Under the pieces are notes generated by a model. It ran no database searches. It was given only the letters and a program-made list of their open reading frames with translations, and was not told where the DNA came from. Shown in pieces: positions 6,765 through 16,797 of a stretch of 64,000 nucleotides of DNA. The translations under genes and the position numbers were made by a program. The stretch covers positions 4,780,018 through 4,844,017 of the forward strand of contig NZ_KN676113.1 of NCBI RefSeq assembly GCF_000802185.1, in the 5' to 3' direction. Position 1 is the stretch's first letter. Every line of letters begins with the position of its first letter. This DNA is from Belnapia sp. F-4-1. Lineage in GTDB: Bacteria; Pseudomonadota; Alphaproteobacteria; Acetobacterales; Acetobacteraceae.

Positions 6765-9059
6765 TTGACCGTGGTCACCCCCCCTCCGGGCCGCGAGCTG
6801 CTGGCCCGCGGTGCCGAAACCATGTCGCGCATCATCGACCAGGCCCGGACCCTCACCGATGTGGCGACGCGTCAGGCGGCGCAGCTCGCCCCCACGTCCC
6901 TGCCGCCAGCCCCGCCGCCGCTTCCCGCCAACCCGGCCATGCTGCTCGCCGCGGCGGCCGATTACGCGGTGGATGCGGCCCAGCGCGGCGTTCTCTACCT
7001 CGATGCCCTGCGCCAGGCGGGCAACGCCTTCTACGAGCATGAGGCGGAGGGCTGCCCGCCTGTCCTCTTCTTCCCCTGGGACATGGTGGTGGATGGCCGC
7101 ACCCTGCCGCGGCCGTGCAACTACGCCCTGGTCCGCATCCGCCGCCCCGAGGGCGCGGCACCGCAGGACCCGAAGCTGCGCCCCTTCGTCATCATCGACC
7201 CGCGCGCCGGCCACGGCGCCGGCATCGGCGGCTTCAAGTCGGACAGCCAGGTGGGCGTGGCGCTGCGCCGCGGCCATCCGGTCTATTTCGTCGTTTTCTT
7301 CCGCGACCCGGAGCCGGGCCAGACCATCCTCGACATCACCCAGGCCGAGGGCGTCTTCCTGGAGGAGGTGGCGAAGCTCCATCCGGAGGCGCCGAAGCCC
7401 GTCGTCATCGGCAATTGCCAGGGCGGCTGGGCGGTAATGATGCTCGGCGCCTCCCAGCCCGACCTTACCGGTGCCATCGTGCTGAACGGCGCGCCCCTCT
7501 CCTACTGGGCGGGCGAGCGCGGGCGGAACCCGATGCGCTATCTCGGCGGCCTCGCCGGCGGCTCCTGGCCGGCGGCGCTGCTGGCCGATCTCGGCAACGG
7601 CAAGTTCGACGGCGCCAACCTGGTGCTGAATTTTGAAAGCCTGTCGCCCGCCAACACCTGGTTCAAGAAATACTACAACCTCTACGCCAATGTTGACCGG
7701 GAGACGCCGCGCTTCCTCGAATTCGAGCGCTGGTGGGGCGGCTACTTCCTGATGAACCGCGACGAGATCCGCTGGATCGTCGAGAACCTGTTCATCGGCG
7801 ACAAATTCGCCCGCGGCGAGATCTCGGCCGGTGGCGGCGCCACCTTCAACATGCGCGCGGTGCGCAGCCCGGTGGTCGTCTTCGCCTCGGCCGGCGACAA
7901 CATCACGCCGCCCGGCCAGGCGCTGCGCTGGATCGCCGATGTCTACCGCGACGAGCAGGAGATCAAGACGCTCGGCCAGACCATCGTCTACCTGATGCAC
8001 GAGGATATCGGCCATCTCGGCATCTTCGTCTCGGGCGCCATCGCGCTGAAGGAGCATACCGAGATCGCCGAGACGCTGCAGCTGATCGACAGCGTCGCGC
8101 CCGGCCTCTACGAGATGCTGATCACCACCGAGGGCGGCAACGGCGGCTGGCAGGTCGAGCTCAAGGAGCGGACCATGGCCGACATCCGCGCTCGCAGCGG
8201 CGAGGCGAAGAACGAGGCCTTCCCCGCCGTCGCCCGCATCTCGGCGCTGAACCAGTCGGTCTACGACCTCTTCGCCGCGCCCTTCATCCGCCAGCTCAGC
8301 ACCGAGCGGACGGCGGAGCTGCGGCGGCAGATGCACCCGATGCGGCTGCGGCGCACGCTCTTCAGCGACCGCAACCCGGCGATGGCGGCGGTCGCGCCGC
8401 TGGCCGAGCAGGCACGGGCGGACCGGCGGCCGGTGGCACCCACCAACCCCTTCCTTGCCTGGGAGCGGCTCTGGGCCGACGGCGTGGAGCGCAGCTTCGA
8501 CCTTTACCGCGACATCCGCGACGGCTGGACGGAATATGCCTTCCACGCCCTCTACGGCGCGCTCGGCACCTGGGGCGTGGCCCAGGCCGAGCCGCCCGAG
8601 GCCCCGCCGCCGGCGACCGAAGCCACGGCGCCCGAAGTGCGGGCGGCGCTGGCCCAGATCGCCGAGGGCGGCTATGCGGCAGCGGTCATCCGCATGATGA
8701 TCCTGCTGGCCCGCGCCCGTGGCGGCGTGCGCCGCTCCCGCCTGGTGCGCTCCAACGCCATGCTGACGACGGAGGAGCCCTTCGCCGCCATGACGCCGGA
8801 GGAACGGCAGGCCATGATCCGCCGGCAAACGGTGATCGCCAGCATGGCGCCGGCCGAGGCGCTGGCGACTCTCCCCCAGCTGCTGCCGAAGCAGGAGGAG
8901 CGTGCGCGGGCACTGGCCGCGGTGGAGGCGGTGGCCGGGCCGGAGGCGGAGCTTGGCGAGGCGGCAGAAGCGATGCTGGCGCAGCTCCGCGCCACGCTCG
9001 CCACCCCGGGCCGAGCCCCGGTGCCGGTCGGTTACGAGGCCGCCGCCATGCCGGATTAG
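6765..9059 (+). CDS. DUF3141 family protein, PHA-synthase-like alpha/beta hydrolase
   Basis: This large cytoplasmic protein (764 residues from the TTG at 6765) has an alpha/beta-hydrolase core. A GNCQGG nucleophile elbow with Cys218, an Asp in SAGDNITP (Asp378) and a His in EDIGHLGI (His417) match the Cys-Asp-His triad of polyhydroxyalkanoate synthases. The DUF3141 family is related to PhaC, but its reaction has not been settled as far as I know. The C-terminal third is helical and not PhaC-like. The start is uncertain: TTG at 6765 has AAGGAA seven bases upstream, ATG at 6684 would add 27 residues from an AT-richer stretch, and ATG at 6822 is internal. It is monocistronic. Confidence 0.85.
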   Translation: MTVVTPPPGRELLARGAETMSRIIDQARTLTDVATRQAAQLAPTSLPPAPPPLPANPAMLLAAAADYAVDAAQRGVLYLDALRQAGNAFYEHEAEGCPPVLFFPWDMVVDGRTLPRPCNYALVRIRRPEGAAPQDPKLRPFVIIDPRAGHGAGIGGFKSDSQVGVALRRGHPVYFVVFFRDPEPGQTILDITQAEGVFLEEVAKLHPEAPKPVVIGNCQGGWAVMMLGASQPDLTGAIVLNGAPLSYWAGERGRNPMRYLGGLAGGSWPAALLADLGNGKFDGANLVLNFESLSPANTWFKKYYNLYANVDRETPRFLEFERWWGGYFLMNRDEIRWIVENLFIGDKFARGEISAGGGATFNMRAVRSPVVVFASAGDNITPPGQALRWIADVYRDEQEIKTLGQTIVYLMHEDIGHLGIFVSGAIALKEHTEIAETLQLIDSVAPGLYEMLITTEGGNGGWQVELKERTMADIRARSGEAKNEAFPAVARISALNQSVYDLFAAPFIRQLSTERTAELRRQMHPMRLRRTLFSDRNPAMAAVAPLAEQARADRRPVAPTNPFLAWERLWADGVERSFDLYRDIRDGWTEYAFHALYGALGTWGVAQAEPPEAPPPATEATAPEVRAALAQIAEGGYAAAVIRMMILLARARGGVRRSRLVRSNAMLTTEEPFAAMTPEERQAMIRRQTVIASMAPAEALATLPQLLPKQEERARALAAVEAVAGPEAELGEAAEAMLAQLRATLATPGRAPVPVGYEAAAMPD

Positions 9060-9123
9060 GGTTTCCAGCCCCCGGCGCCGGGCCTAGGCTTCCTCCCAAG
9101 CATAAGCAGGAAGGAAGCGGGCC

Positions 9124-10824
9124 ATGGCAGAGGATCTGGTCATCCGCGGCGGCACCATCGTCGATGGCAGCGGCGCACCGGGCGTCGTTGCCGATCTGGC
9201 GGTCAGCGGCGGGCGGATCACCGCCATCGGCCCCGACTTGCCCCGTGGGCGTGAGGAGATCGACGCCCATGGCCGGCTGGTGACGCCGGGCTTCGTCGAT
9301 ATCCACACCCATTACGACGGCCAGGCGGTGTGGGACAGCCACCTGGCGCCCTCGGCGATCCATGGCGTGACGACCGCGGTGATGGGCAATTGCGGCGTCG
9401 GCTTCGCCCCGGTCCATCCCGGCCAGGAAATGCAGCTCATCGAGCTGATGGAGGGGGTGGAGGACATCCCCGCCCCGGTCCTGTCCCAAGGGCTCGACTT
9501 CACCTGGGAAAGCTTTTCCGAATATCTCGCCGTGCTCGAGGGCAAGCCGCGGGACATCGACATCTGCGCCCTCGTCCCGCATGCCGCCGTCCGCGTCTAT
9601 GTCATGGGCGAGCGGGCGCTGGCGCTGGAGCCGGCGAACCAGGCCGACATCGCCGCCATGCGGCAGATCGTCGCCGAGGCGGTGCAGGCCGGCGCCTTCG
9701 GCTTCTCCACCAGCCGCACCATCAGCCACAAGACGCTGAAGGGCGACTCCACGCCCACGCTCCGCGCCCAGGAGGACGAGCTGACGGGGATCGCCCTCGG
9801 CCTGAAGGAGGTGGGCGCCGGCTTCCTCGAAGTGGTCTCCGACTTCAACCTGCCGGACGCCGCCACCGAATTCGCCATGCTCCGCCGCGTCGCCGAGGCC
9901 TGCGGTCGGCCGATGGTCTTCTCCCTCACCGCCCGGCACGACCGGACGGAGGCCTGGCGTGAGCTGCTGGCGCTGTCCAACAAGGCGGCGGCGGAGGGGG
10001 TGAACATCCGCCCGGTCTTCCCGCCACGGCCGATCGGCATCCTCATGGGCCTGCTCGGCAGCCAGAACCCCTTCAGCGGGGCGCCGAGCTACAAGGCGAT
10101 CGCCCATCTGCCGGTGCCCGAGCGCGTTGCCGCCATGCGCGACCCGGCCACCCGCGCCCAAATCCTGGCCGATGACCGCATCAGCGGCAGCAATTTCCCG
10201 CTCATCACCCGGCTGTCCTTCGAGCGCATGTTTCCCTTCGGCGATCCGCCGGACTACGCGCCGCACCGCGAAACCAGCGTCGCCGCCGAGGCCGCCCGGC
10301 AGGGCCGCAGCCCGGAGGAGGTCGCCTATGACATGCTGCTGGCCAATGAGGGCCAGAACTTCCTTTTCTGCCCGCTGACCAACTATGCGGACTTCACGCT
10401 GGATGCCTCGGCGGAGCTGCTGAGGCACCCGAATACCATCGTCGGCCTCTCCGATGGCGGGGCGCATGTCGGCTTCATCTCGGATGGCAGCTTCCCGACC
10501 TTCCTGCTGAGCTACTGGGGCAAGCAGCGCGGCCTGCCGATCGAGGAGCTGATCCGGCGGCAGACCAGCGACACGGCGCGGGCTGTGGGGCTTGCCGATC
10601 GCGGCCTGTTGCGCGTCGGGATGCGGGCCGACATCAACGTCATCGACCTCGATGCGCTCGCGCTCGACCGGCCGGGGATGCTCTACGACCTGCCGGCGGG
10701 CGGACGGCGGCTGATGCAGCGCGCCCGCGGCTATGAGGCGACCATCGTCGCCGGCGCCGTCACTTACCGCCACGGCGAGGCGACGGGGGCGCTTCCCGGC
10801 AGGCTGGTGCGCTGCGGCGCCTGA
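9124..10824 (+). CDS. N-acyl-D-amino-acid deacylase family amidohydrolase
   Basis: This 566-residue metal-dependent amidohydrolase of the D-aminoacylase/dihydroorotase-like group hydrolyses N-acylated amino acids or related amides. It has an N-terminal beta domain, the DIHTHYDGQ metal motif (His61, His63), the family-specific GNCGVGFAP loop (about 88-96) and the late LSDGGAHVG segment carrying the active-site Asp. Length fits the family (about 500-580). The ATG has AGGAAG just upstream. Twelve bases after its stop begins a broken quinone reductase, probably in the same transcript. Confidence 0.9.
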   Translation: MAEDLVIRGGTIVDGSGAPGVVADLAVSGGRITAIGPDLPRGREEIDAHGRLVTPGFVDIHTHYDGQAVWDSHLAPSAIHGVTTAVMGNCGVGFAPVHPGQEMQLIELMEGVEDIPAPVLSQGLDFTWESFSEYLAVLEGKPRDIDICALVPHAAVRVYVMGERALALEPANQADIAAMRQIVAEAVQAGAFGFSTSRTISHKTLKGDSTPTLRAQEDELTGIALGLKEVGAGFLEVVSDFNLPDAATEFAMLRRVAEACGRPMVFSLTARHDRTEAWRELLALSNKAAAEGVNIRPVFPPRPIGILMGLLGSQNPFSGAPSYKAIAHLPVPERVAAMRDPATRAQILADDRISGSNFPLITRLSFERMFPFGDPPDYAPHRETSVAAEAARQGRSPEEVAYDMLLANEGQNFLFCPLTNYADFTLDASAELLRHPNTIVGLSDGGAHVGFISDGSFPTFLLSYWGKQRGLPIEELIRRQTSDTARAVGLADRGLLRVGMRADINVIDLDALALDRPGMLYDLPAGGRRLMQRARGYEATIVAGAVTYRHGEATGALPGRLVRCGA

Positions 10825-10836
10825 GGCCGCGAGCCG

Positions 10837-11823
10837 ATGCGCGCCGTCTGGTACACCCGGCCCGGCCCGGCGCGGGAGGTCCTGCAGCTCGGCGAGCGGC
10901 CGGTGGCGGAGCCGGCGCCGGGCGAAGTACGCGTGCGGCTCCTGGCCTCGGGCGTTAACCCGGCCGATACCTAGCGCCGGGCCGGGACGTCCTACGCCAA
11001 TGAGTGGCCGCTGATCATCCCGCACAGCGACGGCGCGGGCTTGGTGGAGGCGCTCGGCGAGGGTGCGTCGGCCGGGCTGCTGGGGCGGCGGGTCTGGCTC
11101 TACAACGCGCAGCGCGGGCGGCCCTTCGGCACGGCGGCGGAGTTCACCTGCGTACCGGCCGAGAATGTCATCGCCCTGCCGGAGGATATCGACTTCGAGA
11201 CCGGCGCCTGCCTCGGCATCCCGGCGATGACGGCGCATCGCTGCCTCTTCGCCGACGGGCCCGTGCGCGGGTTGCGCGTGCTGGTCTCGGGCGGCGGCGG
11301 CGCGGTCGGTAATTACGCGGTGCAGCTCGCGCGCTGGGATGGCGCGGCCTGGGTCGGCGCCACGGCGAGCGGCGGCTGGAAGAGCGAAGACGCGAAGGCC
11401 GCGGGCGCCGACGCCGTCTTCGACTATCGGGCGCCGGATTGCGCCGCGCGGATCATGGCGGCGACGGGCGGCGTGGACCGCATCGTCGAGGTCGATGTCG
11501 GCGGCAATGTCGCGCTCTGGTCCGAGGTGGTGGCGCTGAACGGCAGCGTCGTCGGTTATGCAAGCCGCGGCGGATTGACGCCGTCCATCCCCGTTTCCGC
11601 CGTCCTGATGCGGAAGAACGTCAACCTGCGCGGCGTGGTGCTGAACAGCGCGCCCGCAGCAGCGCGCCGTCAGGCGATGGAGGAGATCGATGCCTGGCTA
11701 CGGCAGGCGCCGCGGCTGCACCGCGTCGCCGTGGCCTATCCGCTCGCCGAGACGGCAGCCGCGCATGAGGCGGTGGAGGCGGGCACCAAGCGCGGCACGG
11801 TCGTCGTTCTGCCGGGGGCCTGA
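10837..11823 (+). pseudogene. Zinc-type alcohol dehydrogenase/quinone reductase with in-frame amber codon
   Basis: The frame starting at ATG 10837 encodes an MDR-superfamily NADPH:quinone reductase of about 328 residues. It has a catalytic-domain N-terminus (GEVRVRLLASGVNPADT) and a cofactor motif VSGGGGAVGNYAVQLAR. Codon 46 is TAG (10972-10974), just after NPADT, where relatives carry a sense codon (often Lys, Gln or Arg). The frame continues undisturbed for another 282 codons with normal coding character. It is therefore a gene inactivated by a single nonsense change, a suppressed amber, or a base-call error. An internal TTG at 11041 could start only a truncated protein. Confidence 0.8.
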
Positions 11824-11839
11824 TCGAGGTCCGGCGGGC

Positions 11840-12754
11840 TCAGGCCCCGTCCTCCAGCCGCAGTACGCGGCTGTACAGTGCATGGCCGAGGACCTGCTCG
11901 GCAGCCAGCCCGGCCTTGCGCAGCGCAGCCGGGTCGAGGCCGGTGCCGAGGCCCATGGCGGCAAGCGCCGCGGCCAGGTCCTCGGCGCAGCAGAAGCCGC
12001 CGGCGCCGCCCAGCGCCGCATCCGCCTCGGTAAGGCCAGCCTCGATCGCGGCGAGGGTATTGGCGATGGCGGTGCCGCGGCGGTCGGAGAAGCGGGCGAT
12101 GAAGCTGGCGGTCGGCAGGCCGCCATGCAGCCAGCCGATCAGGTCCCGGACACGGGGCGGTGTCGCCAGGCCCTCGTCGTCGGCGATGGCGATGCGGCCG
12201 ATGCCGAACTCGGCGAGACGCTCGGCATCGGCCAGCACCCCGGCCGGCTCGGCGCCCTCGGCGAAGGCGGCGGCGATGCTGCCGCAGAGGGCGAAGCGGC
12301 CACCCGCCTGTTCGGCCATCGCGGCGAGGCTGGCCCAGCGGGCGGCGCGGTCCTCGCCGAACAGGGCCTGCGAGGCGGCATCGGTGGCGGCGATGGGCAG
12401 CAGCACCTCGTCCGGACCCCAGCCGCCATCCTGGGCGACGAGCGCGCGGCGAACGGCCATCAGGTCCGGGCAGGGCACCTGGAAGGCAAGGCCCGGATGG
12501 CGGGGCACGCCGCGCAGCAGCAGCTCGGCATCGGCGAAGAGGGGGAAGCGGGCGGGGTCGCGCAGGCTGGTGAGGCCGATGCGGCGGAAGCCGGCCGCGG
12601 CCAGGGCTGCGGCGAGGGAAAGGCGGGCCTCGCTCGGCAGCGGCCGCTCGATGGCCTCGCTCAGCAGGCATTCGCCGAGCGCGATGTCGGCGGCGGCAGG
12701 CGCCGCGCTGCCGGTGATCTCTTCCAGCTCGGCGGCACTGGGCAGGTCACTCAT
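11840..12754 (-). CDS. HMG-CoA lyase-like protein lacking the metal-binding residues
   Basis: The 304-residue protein has the TIM-barrel layout of the HMG-CoA lyase/homocitrate synthase family. It shows a conserved second-strand region (ALAAAGFRRIGLTSL), IADDEGLATPPRVRD in place of the family D-T-x-G-x-x-x-P element, and GTAIANTLAAIEAGLTEADAALGG matching the GQALAN block. The metal-binding His-x-His-Asp is replaced by Arg-Phe-Ser-Asp (221-224), the N-terminal P-R-D-G-L-Q loop is GECLLSE, and the Gly-Gly-Cys-Pro loop is GGFCC. Lyase activity is therefore unlikely. The start has GGAG eight bases upstream. It may be a pseudoenzyme or a different aldolase-type enzyme. Confidence 0.65.
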   Translation of the reverse strand: MSDLPSAAELEEITGSAAPAAADIALGECLLSEAIERPLPSEARLSLAAALAAAGFRRIGLTSLRDPARFPLFADAELLLRGVPRHPGLAFQVPCPDLMAVRRALVAQDGGWGPDEVLLPIAATDAASQALFGEDRAARWASLAAMAEQAGGRFALCGSIAAAFAEGAEPAGVLADAERLAEFGIGRIAIADDEGLATPPRVRDLIGWLHGGLPTASFIARFSDRRGTAIANTLAAIEAGLTEADAALGGAGGFCCAEDLAAALAAMGLGTGLDPAALRKAGLAAEQVLGHALYSRVLRLEDGA

Positions 12755-12867
12755 CGGGCGTTCTCCGGCGGGCGGAGGGTGCTGCGGGCTCCGCCAACCC
12801 GCCCGAGACTGCGGCCCGGCCAGTGGGCTGGCAAGATGCGCCCGAGGGCGCATCCCCGAGGGGCTTC

Positions 12868-13587
12868 TCAGACGTGGCCGATGCCGAGGGCGGCGGCGGC
12901 GAGCTTGTAGCCGCCCACCTCGGTCAGCAGCAGGCGGAGCTGGGTGGGATCAGGCTCGATCTTCTGGCGCAGGCGATACACATGCGTCTCGAGCGTGTGG
13001 GTGGTGACGGCGCTGTTGTAGCCCCAGACCTCGTTGAGCAGCACCTGGCGGGCGACGGGCTTGCCGCCGGCGCGGTAGAGGAATTTCAGGATCGCGCATT
13101 CCTTGTCGGTCAGGCGGATCCGGCGGTTGCGGCCCGTCTCCGTCAGCGTGCGGGCGCTCGGGCGGAACATGTAGGGGCCGATGGCAAAGGTGGCGTCCTC
13201 GCTGTTGTCGAAGAGTCGGAGCTGGGCGCGGACGCGGGCCAGCAGCTCCGGCAGGCGGAAGGGCTTGGCGATGTAATCGTTGGCGCCGGAATCGAGGCCG
13301 CGGACGACGTCCTCCTCGCCATCGGCGCCGGTCAGCATGATGACCGGCATGCGACGGCCTTCACGGCGGAGCTTGGCGCAGAACTCGCGGCCGTCTGCAT
13401 CGGGTAGGCCGATGTCGAGCAGGATGGCATCGTAGCGCGCATTGGCGTCGGCAAGCTTTGCTTCCGCCTGGCCGGCGCTGCCCGCTTCGTCGGCGGTGAA
13501 GTCGCCGTTGAGCGCGAGCTGTTCGGCCAGCGTGGCGCGCAGGGCGGCATCGTCCTCGACGATCAGGATGGGGCGCGGCGTGGTCAT
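12868..13587 (-). CDS. OmpR/PhoB-type response regulator, orphan
   Basis: This 239-residue two-component regulator has a receiver domain (about 6-120) with acidic residues Glu11-Asp12-Asp13, phosphoacceptor Asp58 (LLDIGLPD), Thr86 and Lys108 (AKPF). A winged-helix DNA-binding domain (about 140-235) includes the LTDKECAILKFLY and HTLETHVYRLRQKI segments. The ATG at 13585-13587 follows GGAGG closely. No sensor kinase lies next to it, so its partner is elsewhere. A promoter (13666-13693) and a G/C homopolymer (13602-13609) lie in its leader. Confidence 0.92.
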   Translation of the reverse strand: MTTPRPILIVEDDAALRATLAEQLALNGDFTADEAGSAGQAEAKLADANARYDAILLDIGLPDADGREFCAKLRREGRRMPVIMLTGADGEEDVVRGLDSGANDYIAKPFRLPELLARVRAQLRLFDNSEDATFAIGPYMFRPSARTLTETGRNRRIRLTDKECAILKFLYRAGGKPVARQVLLNEVWGYNSAVTTHTLETHVYRLRQKIEPDPTQLRLLLTEVGGYKLAAAALGIGHV

Positions 13588-13950
13588 CGAAGCCTCCGGC
13601 AGGGGGGGGTGGGCAGCAAGAACTCGTTTGGCTTTCGGCCAGGGAGGTTTTTCAACCCTCCACATTCATTACTTGCCCGGTCTGGGTACACAACTAGGCA
13701 ATCCGCGATGTCCGGACACGATGCTGTTAAATAACGACCATGGCGATACAGTGTCCCGGTATCATGCCGCCGTTTGCCTTACGGCTGCCTCACGGAACGA
13801 CAACGTCACAGTTCCGGTACGTGCCGCGAAGCCAAGGGATGCAGCAGCTTTGTCTGCGCACGCTAATTTGACTGCATATGAGCGTCTGCTCGACAGCGCC
13901 CGCAGGCTCGGCATGATGCGGGCGGCACGACCCGAAGGGGGAAACAGCAC
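13588..13950. other. Divergent intergenic region of 363 bp
   Basis: No gene is supported here. The stretch is noticeably richer in A and T than its flanks. It should hold the promoters of the response regulator (minus) and the RraA-like gene (plus). It contains a small inverted repeat at 13643-13661 (GGAGG...CCTCC) inside the regulator leader and an eight-base C/G tract at 13602-13609. Confidence 0.5.
13666..13693 (-). promoter_or_regulatory. Putative sigma70 promoter of the orphan response regulator
   Basis: On the minus strand, TTGTGT (13688-13693) and TAATGA (13666-13671) are spaced by 16 bases. Transcription would begin near 13660, giving a leader of about 70 bases. This is a sequence match only. 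Confidence 0.4.
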
Positions 13951-14625
13951 ATGACACTCGGCTTCCGCATCCGGCCGGTGACCGGCCGCATCGATCCGGC
14001 GCTCTGCGCCCGCGCAGCCGCCATCCCGGCGGCGAATATCGGCGATGTGGTCAACCGCATGCAGACCATGCGCGGCGGCTTCCGCGCCTTCGGCGGCAAG
14101 CTCGTCGTGGCGGGGCCGGCCTTCACCGTGCGGGCACGTTCGGGCGACAACCTGATGCTGCATCGGGCAATTGACATGGCGGAGGCCGGCGACGTCATTG
14201 TTGTCGATGCCGGCGGCGACCTCGACATCGCCATCACCGGCGAGCTGATGATGGGCTGGGCGGCGCGGCGGGGAATCGCCGCCGTCATCGTCGATGGTTC
14301 GGTGCGGGACGCAGCGCAGCTCGGCGAATTGCCGATCGGCATCTGGGCGCGGGGCATCACGCCATCGGGCCCCTACAAGGACGGCCCTGGGGAGATCGGC
14401 TATCCGGTCGCCTGCGGCGGGCAGGTGGTGATGCCGGGCGATCTCGTCATGGCGGACGAGGATGGCGTCGTCGTGCTGCCGGCCGCGGATGCGGCGGAGG
14501 CGATCGCGGCCGCCGAGGGGCACCAGGCGAAGGAGGCCATGGCGCAGCAGGCGATCGATGGCGGGACCTGGGAGCGGGACTGGGTGATCGCCTCGCTGCG
14601 GGCGAAGGGCTGCGGCGGGCTCTGA
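13951..14625 (+). CDS. RraA-like protein / 4-carboxy-4-hydroxy-2-oxoadipate aldolase family
   Basis: This 224-residue protein belongs to the RraA/HMG-aldolase superfamily, which contains class II pyruvate aldolases as well as the RNase E inhibitor RraA. Typical features are the N-terminal IPAANIGDVVNRM segment, GPAFTVRARSGDNLMLHRAID, and the metal/pyruvate motif IVDGSVRDAAQL (about residues 110-121, containing Arg-Asp). Many alphaproteobacterial members act in aromatic-acid or 4-hydroxy-4-methyl-2-oxoglutarate cleavage, so an aldolase role is more likely than RNase E control. AGGGGGA precedes the ATG. It is followed by a hairpin terminator and so is probably monocistronic. Confidence 0.8.
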   Translation: MTLGFRIRPVTGRIDPALCARAAAIPAANIGDVVNRMQTMRGGFRAFGGKLVVAGPAFTVRARSGDNLMLHRAIDMAEAGDVIVVDAGGDLDIAITGELMMGWAARRGIAAVIVDGSVRDAAQLGELPIGIWARGITPSGPYKDGPGEIGYPVACGGQVVMPGDLVMADEDGVVVLPAADAAEAIAAAEGHQAKEAMAQQAIDGGTWERDWVIASLRAKGCGGL

Positions 14626-14629
14626 GGGC

Positions 14630-14648
14630 GGCCGTGCCGGGCACGGCC
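14630..14648 (+). terminator. GC-rich hairpin after the RraA-like gene
   Basis: GGCCGTGCC and GGCACGGCC flank one base, so it folds as at least a seven-pair stem with a five-base loop. It lies five bases after the RraA-like stop and before the chemoreceptor gene. It lacks a T-run, so termination is probable but not certain. Confidence 0.5.
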
Positions 14649-14715
14649 CGGATGACATTTATACGTTTCGTAACCTGACGGGGCATAGCCTGGCCTGGAC
14701 CAGAAGGAGCAGGCC

Positions 14716-16785
14716 ATGCGCGTCCGTACCGTCTTCCTTGCCGGCTTTCTTGCGGTTTCGCTGCCCGGCTTGGTGGCGATGGCTTGGCTTGCCGGCACCG
14801 CCTGGGACCGCTGGAACGAGGCCAGATCTGCCCAGGCCAGCATGCAGGTCATCAGCGCGCTGCAGCGGGCGCAGACCGCGGTCGTCAGCGAGGCCGGGCT
14901 GCTCCTGGCCGCAACCCTCTCCGCCGAGCCGGACCGCGCGGGGCTGGCTCGCAGCGCGGCGGCGACCGATGGACTGCTGGATGCGGCGCAGCGACGCCTC
15001 GACGACTGGGGCAGCCCTGCCCGGGCGCCGGCCGACGCCCGGACCGCCCTCGCCGGCCTTCGCCTGCGGATCGAGGGACAGTTGGACCGGCCGCCTGCGG
15101 AGCGGGACCCTGCCGTCAGGCAGGAGGTTCTCGCACGGCGGCAGGCGCTGTCCAATGACCTGGCGCAACAGGCCGAAGCCGCCGCGAAGCGGACGGTGAT
15201 CCAGGCGCCCTCGCTCGCCACGGTGATCGACATCGCCGTGGAAACCATGTCGATGCGCGACGTGGCGGGAGGCCGCAACCTGATGATGAACAATTGGGTT
15301 GCCGGCCAGCCCATCCCGCTCGGCGACTACGCCACGGCAGAGCGGCAGAGCGGGCGGGTTGGCCAGGCCTGGGACAACATCAAGCGGAAGCTTGCCATGC
15401 TGCCAGAGGCGCCGCGCCTCCAAGAGGCCGGGGCGAAGCTACGGGAGGCCTACGAAGGCCGCCACGCTCCCCGCTGGGAACAGATGATGGAATGGGGCCG
15501 GGCGCGGGCGAGCGGCGCCGCGGTGCCACCCTGGCCAGAGACAGTCCCCGCCTTCCGCGCCTGGAGCGTGCCGGCCTTGGCAGACATCATCCTGCTGCGC
15601 GACGCGGCGCTGGACCAAGCGCTGGCGGACAGCGCAGGCCTCGCGGATGCCGGCCGCGCCGGGCTGCTGCTGGCGCTCGCGCTCCTCTTCGCGGGGGCCC
15701 TCGCCATGCTCGGCACGGCCTGGATGCTGTTCCGGCGGGTGGTCCGGCCGATCCAGCGCATGACCGGCACGGTCGAGCGCATCGCCGCCGGCGAGCTGCA
15801 CCTCGCCGTGCCGTGCCTCGGGCGCCGGGACGAGCTGGGCACGATGGCGGAAGCGGTCGAGACCCTGCGCACCGCCTCCATCGAGCGCGAGGCAGCCGTG
15901 GCGGCCCGCCTCGCGGAGCGAGCGGCGAAGGCCGAGCAGGCGGAGCGGGTCGGCGCCCTGGTGCGGGGCTTCGAGGCGGAGGCGGCGGCGATGCTCGGCA
16001 CCGTGGCCTCGGCCGCGACCGAACTCGACCGGACGGCCGGCGAGATGACTGCGGTGGCGCAGGCCGGCATGGTGCGGGCCACCGCCGTCGCCGGCGCCAC
16101 CGGGCTGGCGAGCAGCAATGTGCAGGCCGTCGCCGCCTCGGTAGAGGAATTGTCCGGCTCCATCGCCGAGGTGGCCCGTCAGGTCGGCGCGGGCGCCGCC
16201 GTCGCGCGACGGGCAGCGGATCAGGCGCGCGAAACGGATGCCACGGTGCAGGGCCTGGCCCAGGCGGCGCAGCGCATCGGCGAGGTGGTGCGGCTGATCA
16301 GCGACATCGCGGGCCAGACCAACCTCCTGGCGCTGAATGCAACAATCGAGGCGGCGCGGGCAGGCGAGGCCGGCAAGGGCTTCGCCGTCGTGGCCTCGGA
16401 AGTGAAGGCGCTCGCCGGGCAGACGGCGCGGGCAACGGAGGAGATCGGTGCGCAGATCGCCGCCATGCAAGGCGAAACGGTGCGCACGGTGGATGCCATC
16501 GCCAGCATCGCCCGGATCATAGAAGCGATCGACACAACCAGCGCGGCTGTCGCGGCAGCGACAGATGAGCAAGCGGCCGCAACCTGCGAGATCGGCCGCG
16601 CGGTGGCCGAGGCGGCCTCCGGCACTGGCGAGGCGGCGACCCATGCAGTGGGCATGCAGGACGAGGCGGAGCGCACCGGGGCCTCGGCTGGCCATCTGCG
16701 AGAGGCCTCGGGAGAGCTTTCCCGGCAGGCCGAGTTGATGCGCCATACCGTCGGTGCCTTCCTCGAGCGGCTGCGGGCTGCGTAA
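14716..16785 (+). CDS. Methyl-accepting chemotaxis protein
   Basis: This inner-membrane chemoreceptor has 689 residues. An N-terminal membrane anchor (about 5-27) is followed by a periplasmic helical sensor region to about 310. A second membrane segment (about 312-338, [17 protein letters not shown]) and a HAMP domain ([22 protein letters not shown]) come next. The cytoplasmic signalling hairpin has the conserved tip [19 protein letters not shown] followed by [13 protein letters not shown]. It relays ligand state to CheA-CheW. No che genes are nearby, so it is an isolated receptor. AAGGAG precedes the ATG. Confidence 0.95.
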   Translation: MRVRTVFLAGFLAVSLPGLVAMAWLAGTAWDRWNEARSAQASMQVISALQRAQTAVVSEAGLLLAATLSAEPDRAGLARSAAATDGLLDAAQRRLDDWGSPARAPADARTALAGLRLRIEGQLDRPPAERDPAVRQEVLARRQALSNDLAQQAEAAAKRTVIQAPSLATVIDIAVETMSMRDVAGGRNLMMNNWVAGQPIPLGDYATAERQSGRVGQAWDNIKRKLAMLPEAPRLQEAGAKLREAYEGRHAPRWEQMMEWGRARASGAAVPPWPETVPAFRAWSVPALADIILLRDAALDQALADSAGLADAGRAGLLLALALLFAGALAMLGTAWMLFRRVVRPIQRMTGTVERIAAGELHLAVPCLGRRDELGTMAEAVETLRTASIEREAAVAARLAERAAKAEQAERVGALVRGFEAEAAAMLGTVASAATELDRTAGEMTAVAQAGMVRATAVAGATGLASSNVQAVAASVEELSGSIAEVARQVGAGAAVARRAADQARETDATVQGLAQAAQRIGEVVRLISDIAGQTNLLALNATIEAARAGEAGKGFAVVASEVKALAGQTARATEEIGAQIAAMQGETVRTVDAIASIARIIEAIDTTSAAVAAATDEQAAATCEIGRAVAEAASGTGEAATHAVGMQDEAERTGASAGHLREASGELSRQAELMRHTVGAFLERLRAA

Positions 16786-16797
16786 TGCAGCGCCGGG

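Noticed and set aside
6750..8828. A 692-codon minus-strand open frame opposite the DUF3141 gene
   Set aside because: Antisense shadow; the plus strand has the hydrolase triad and normal codon use.
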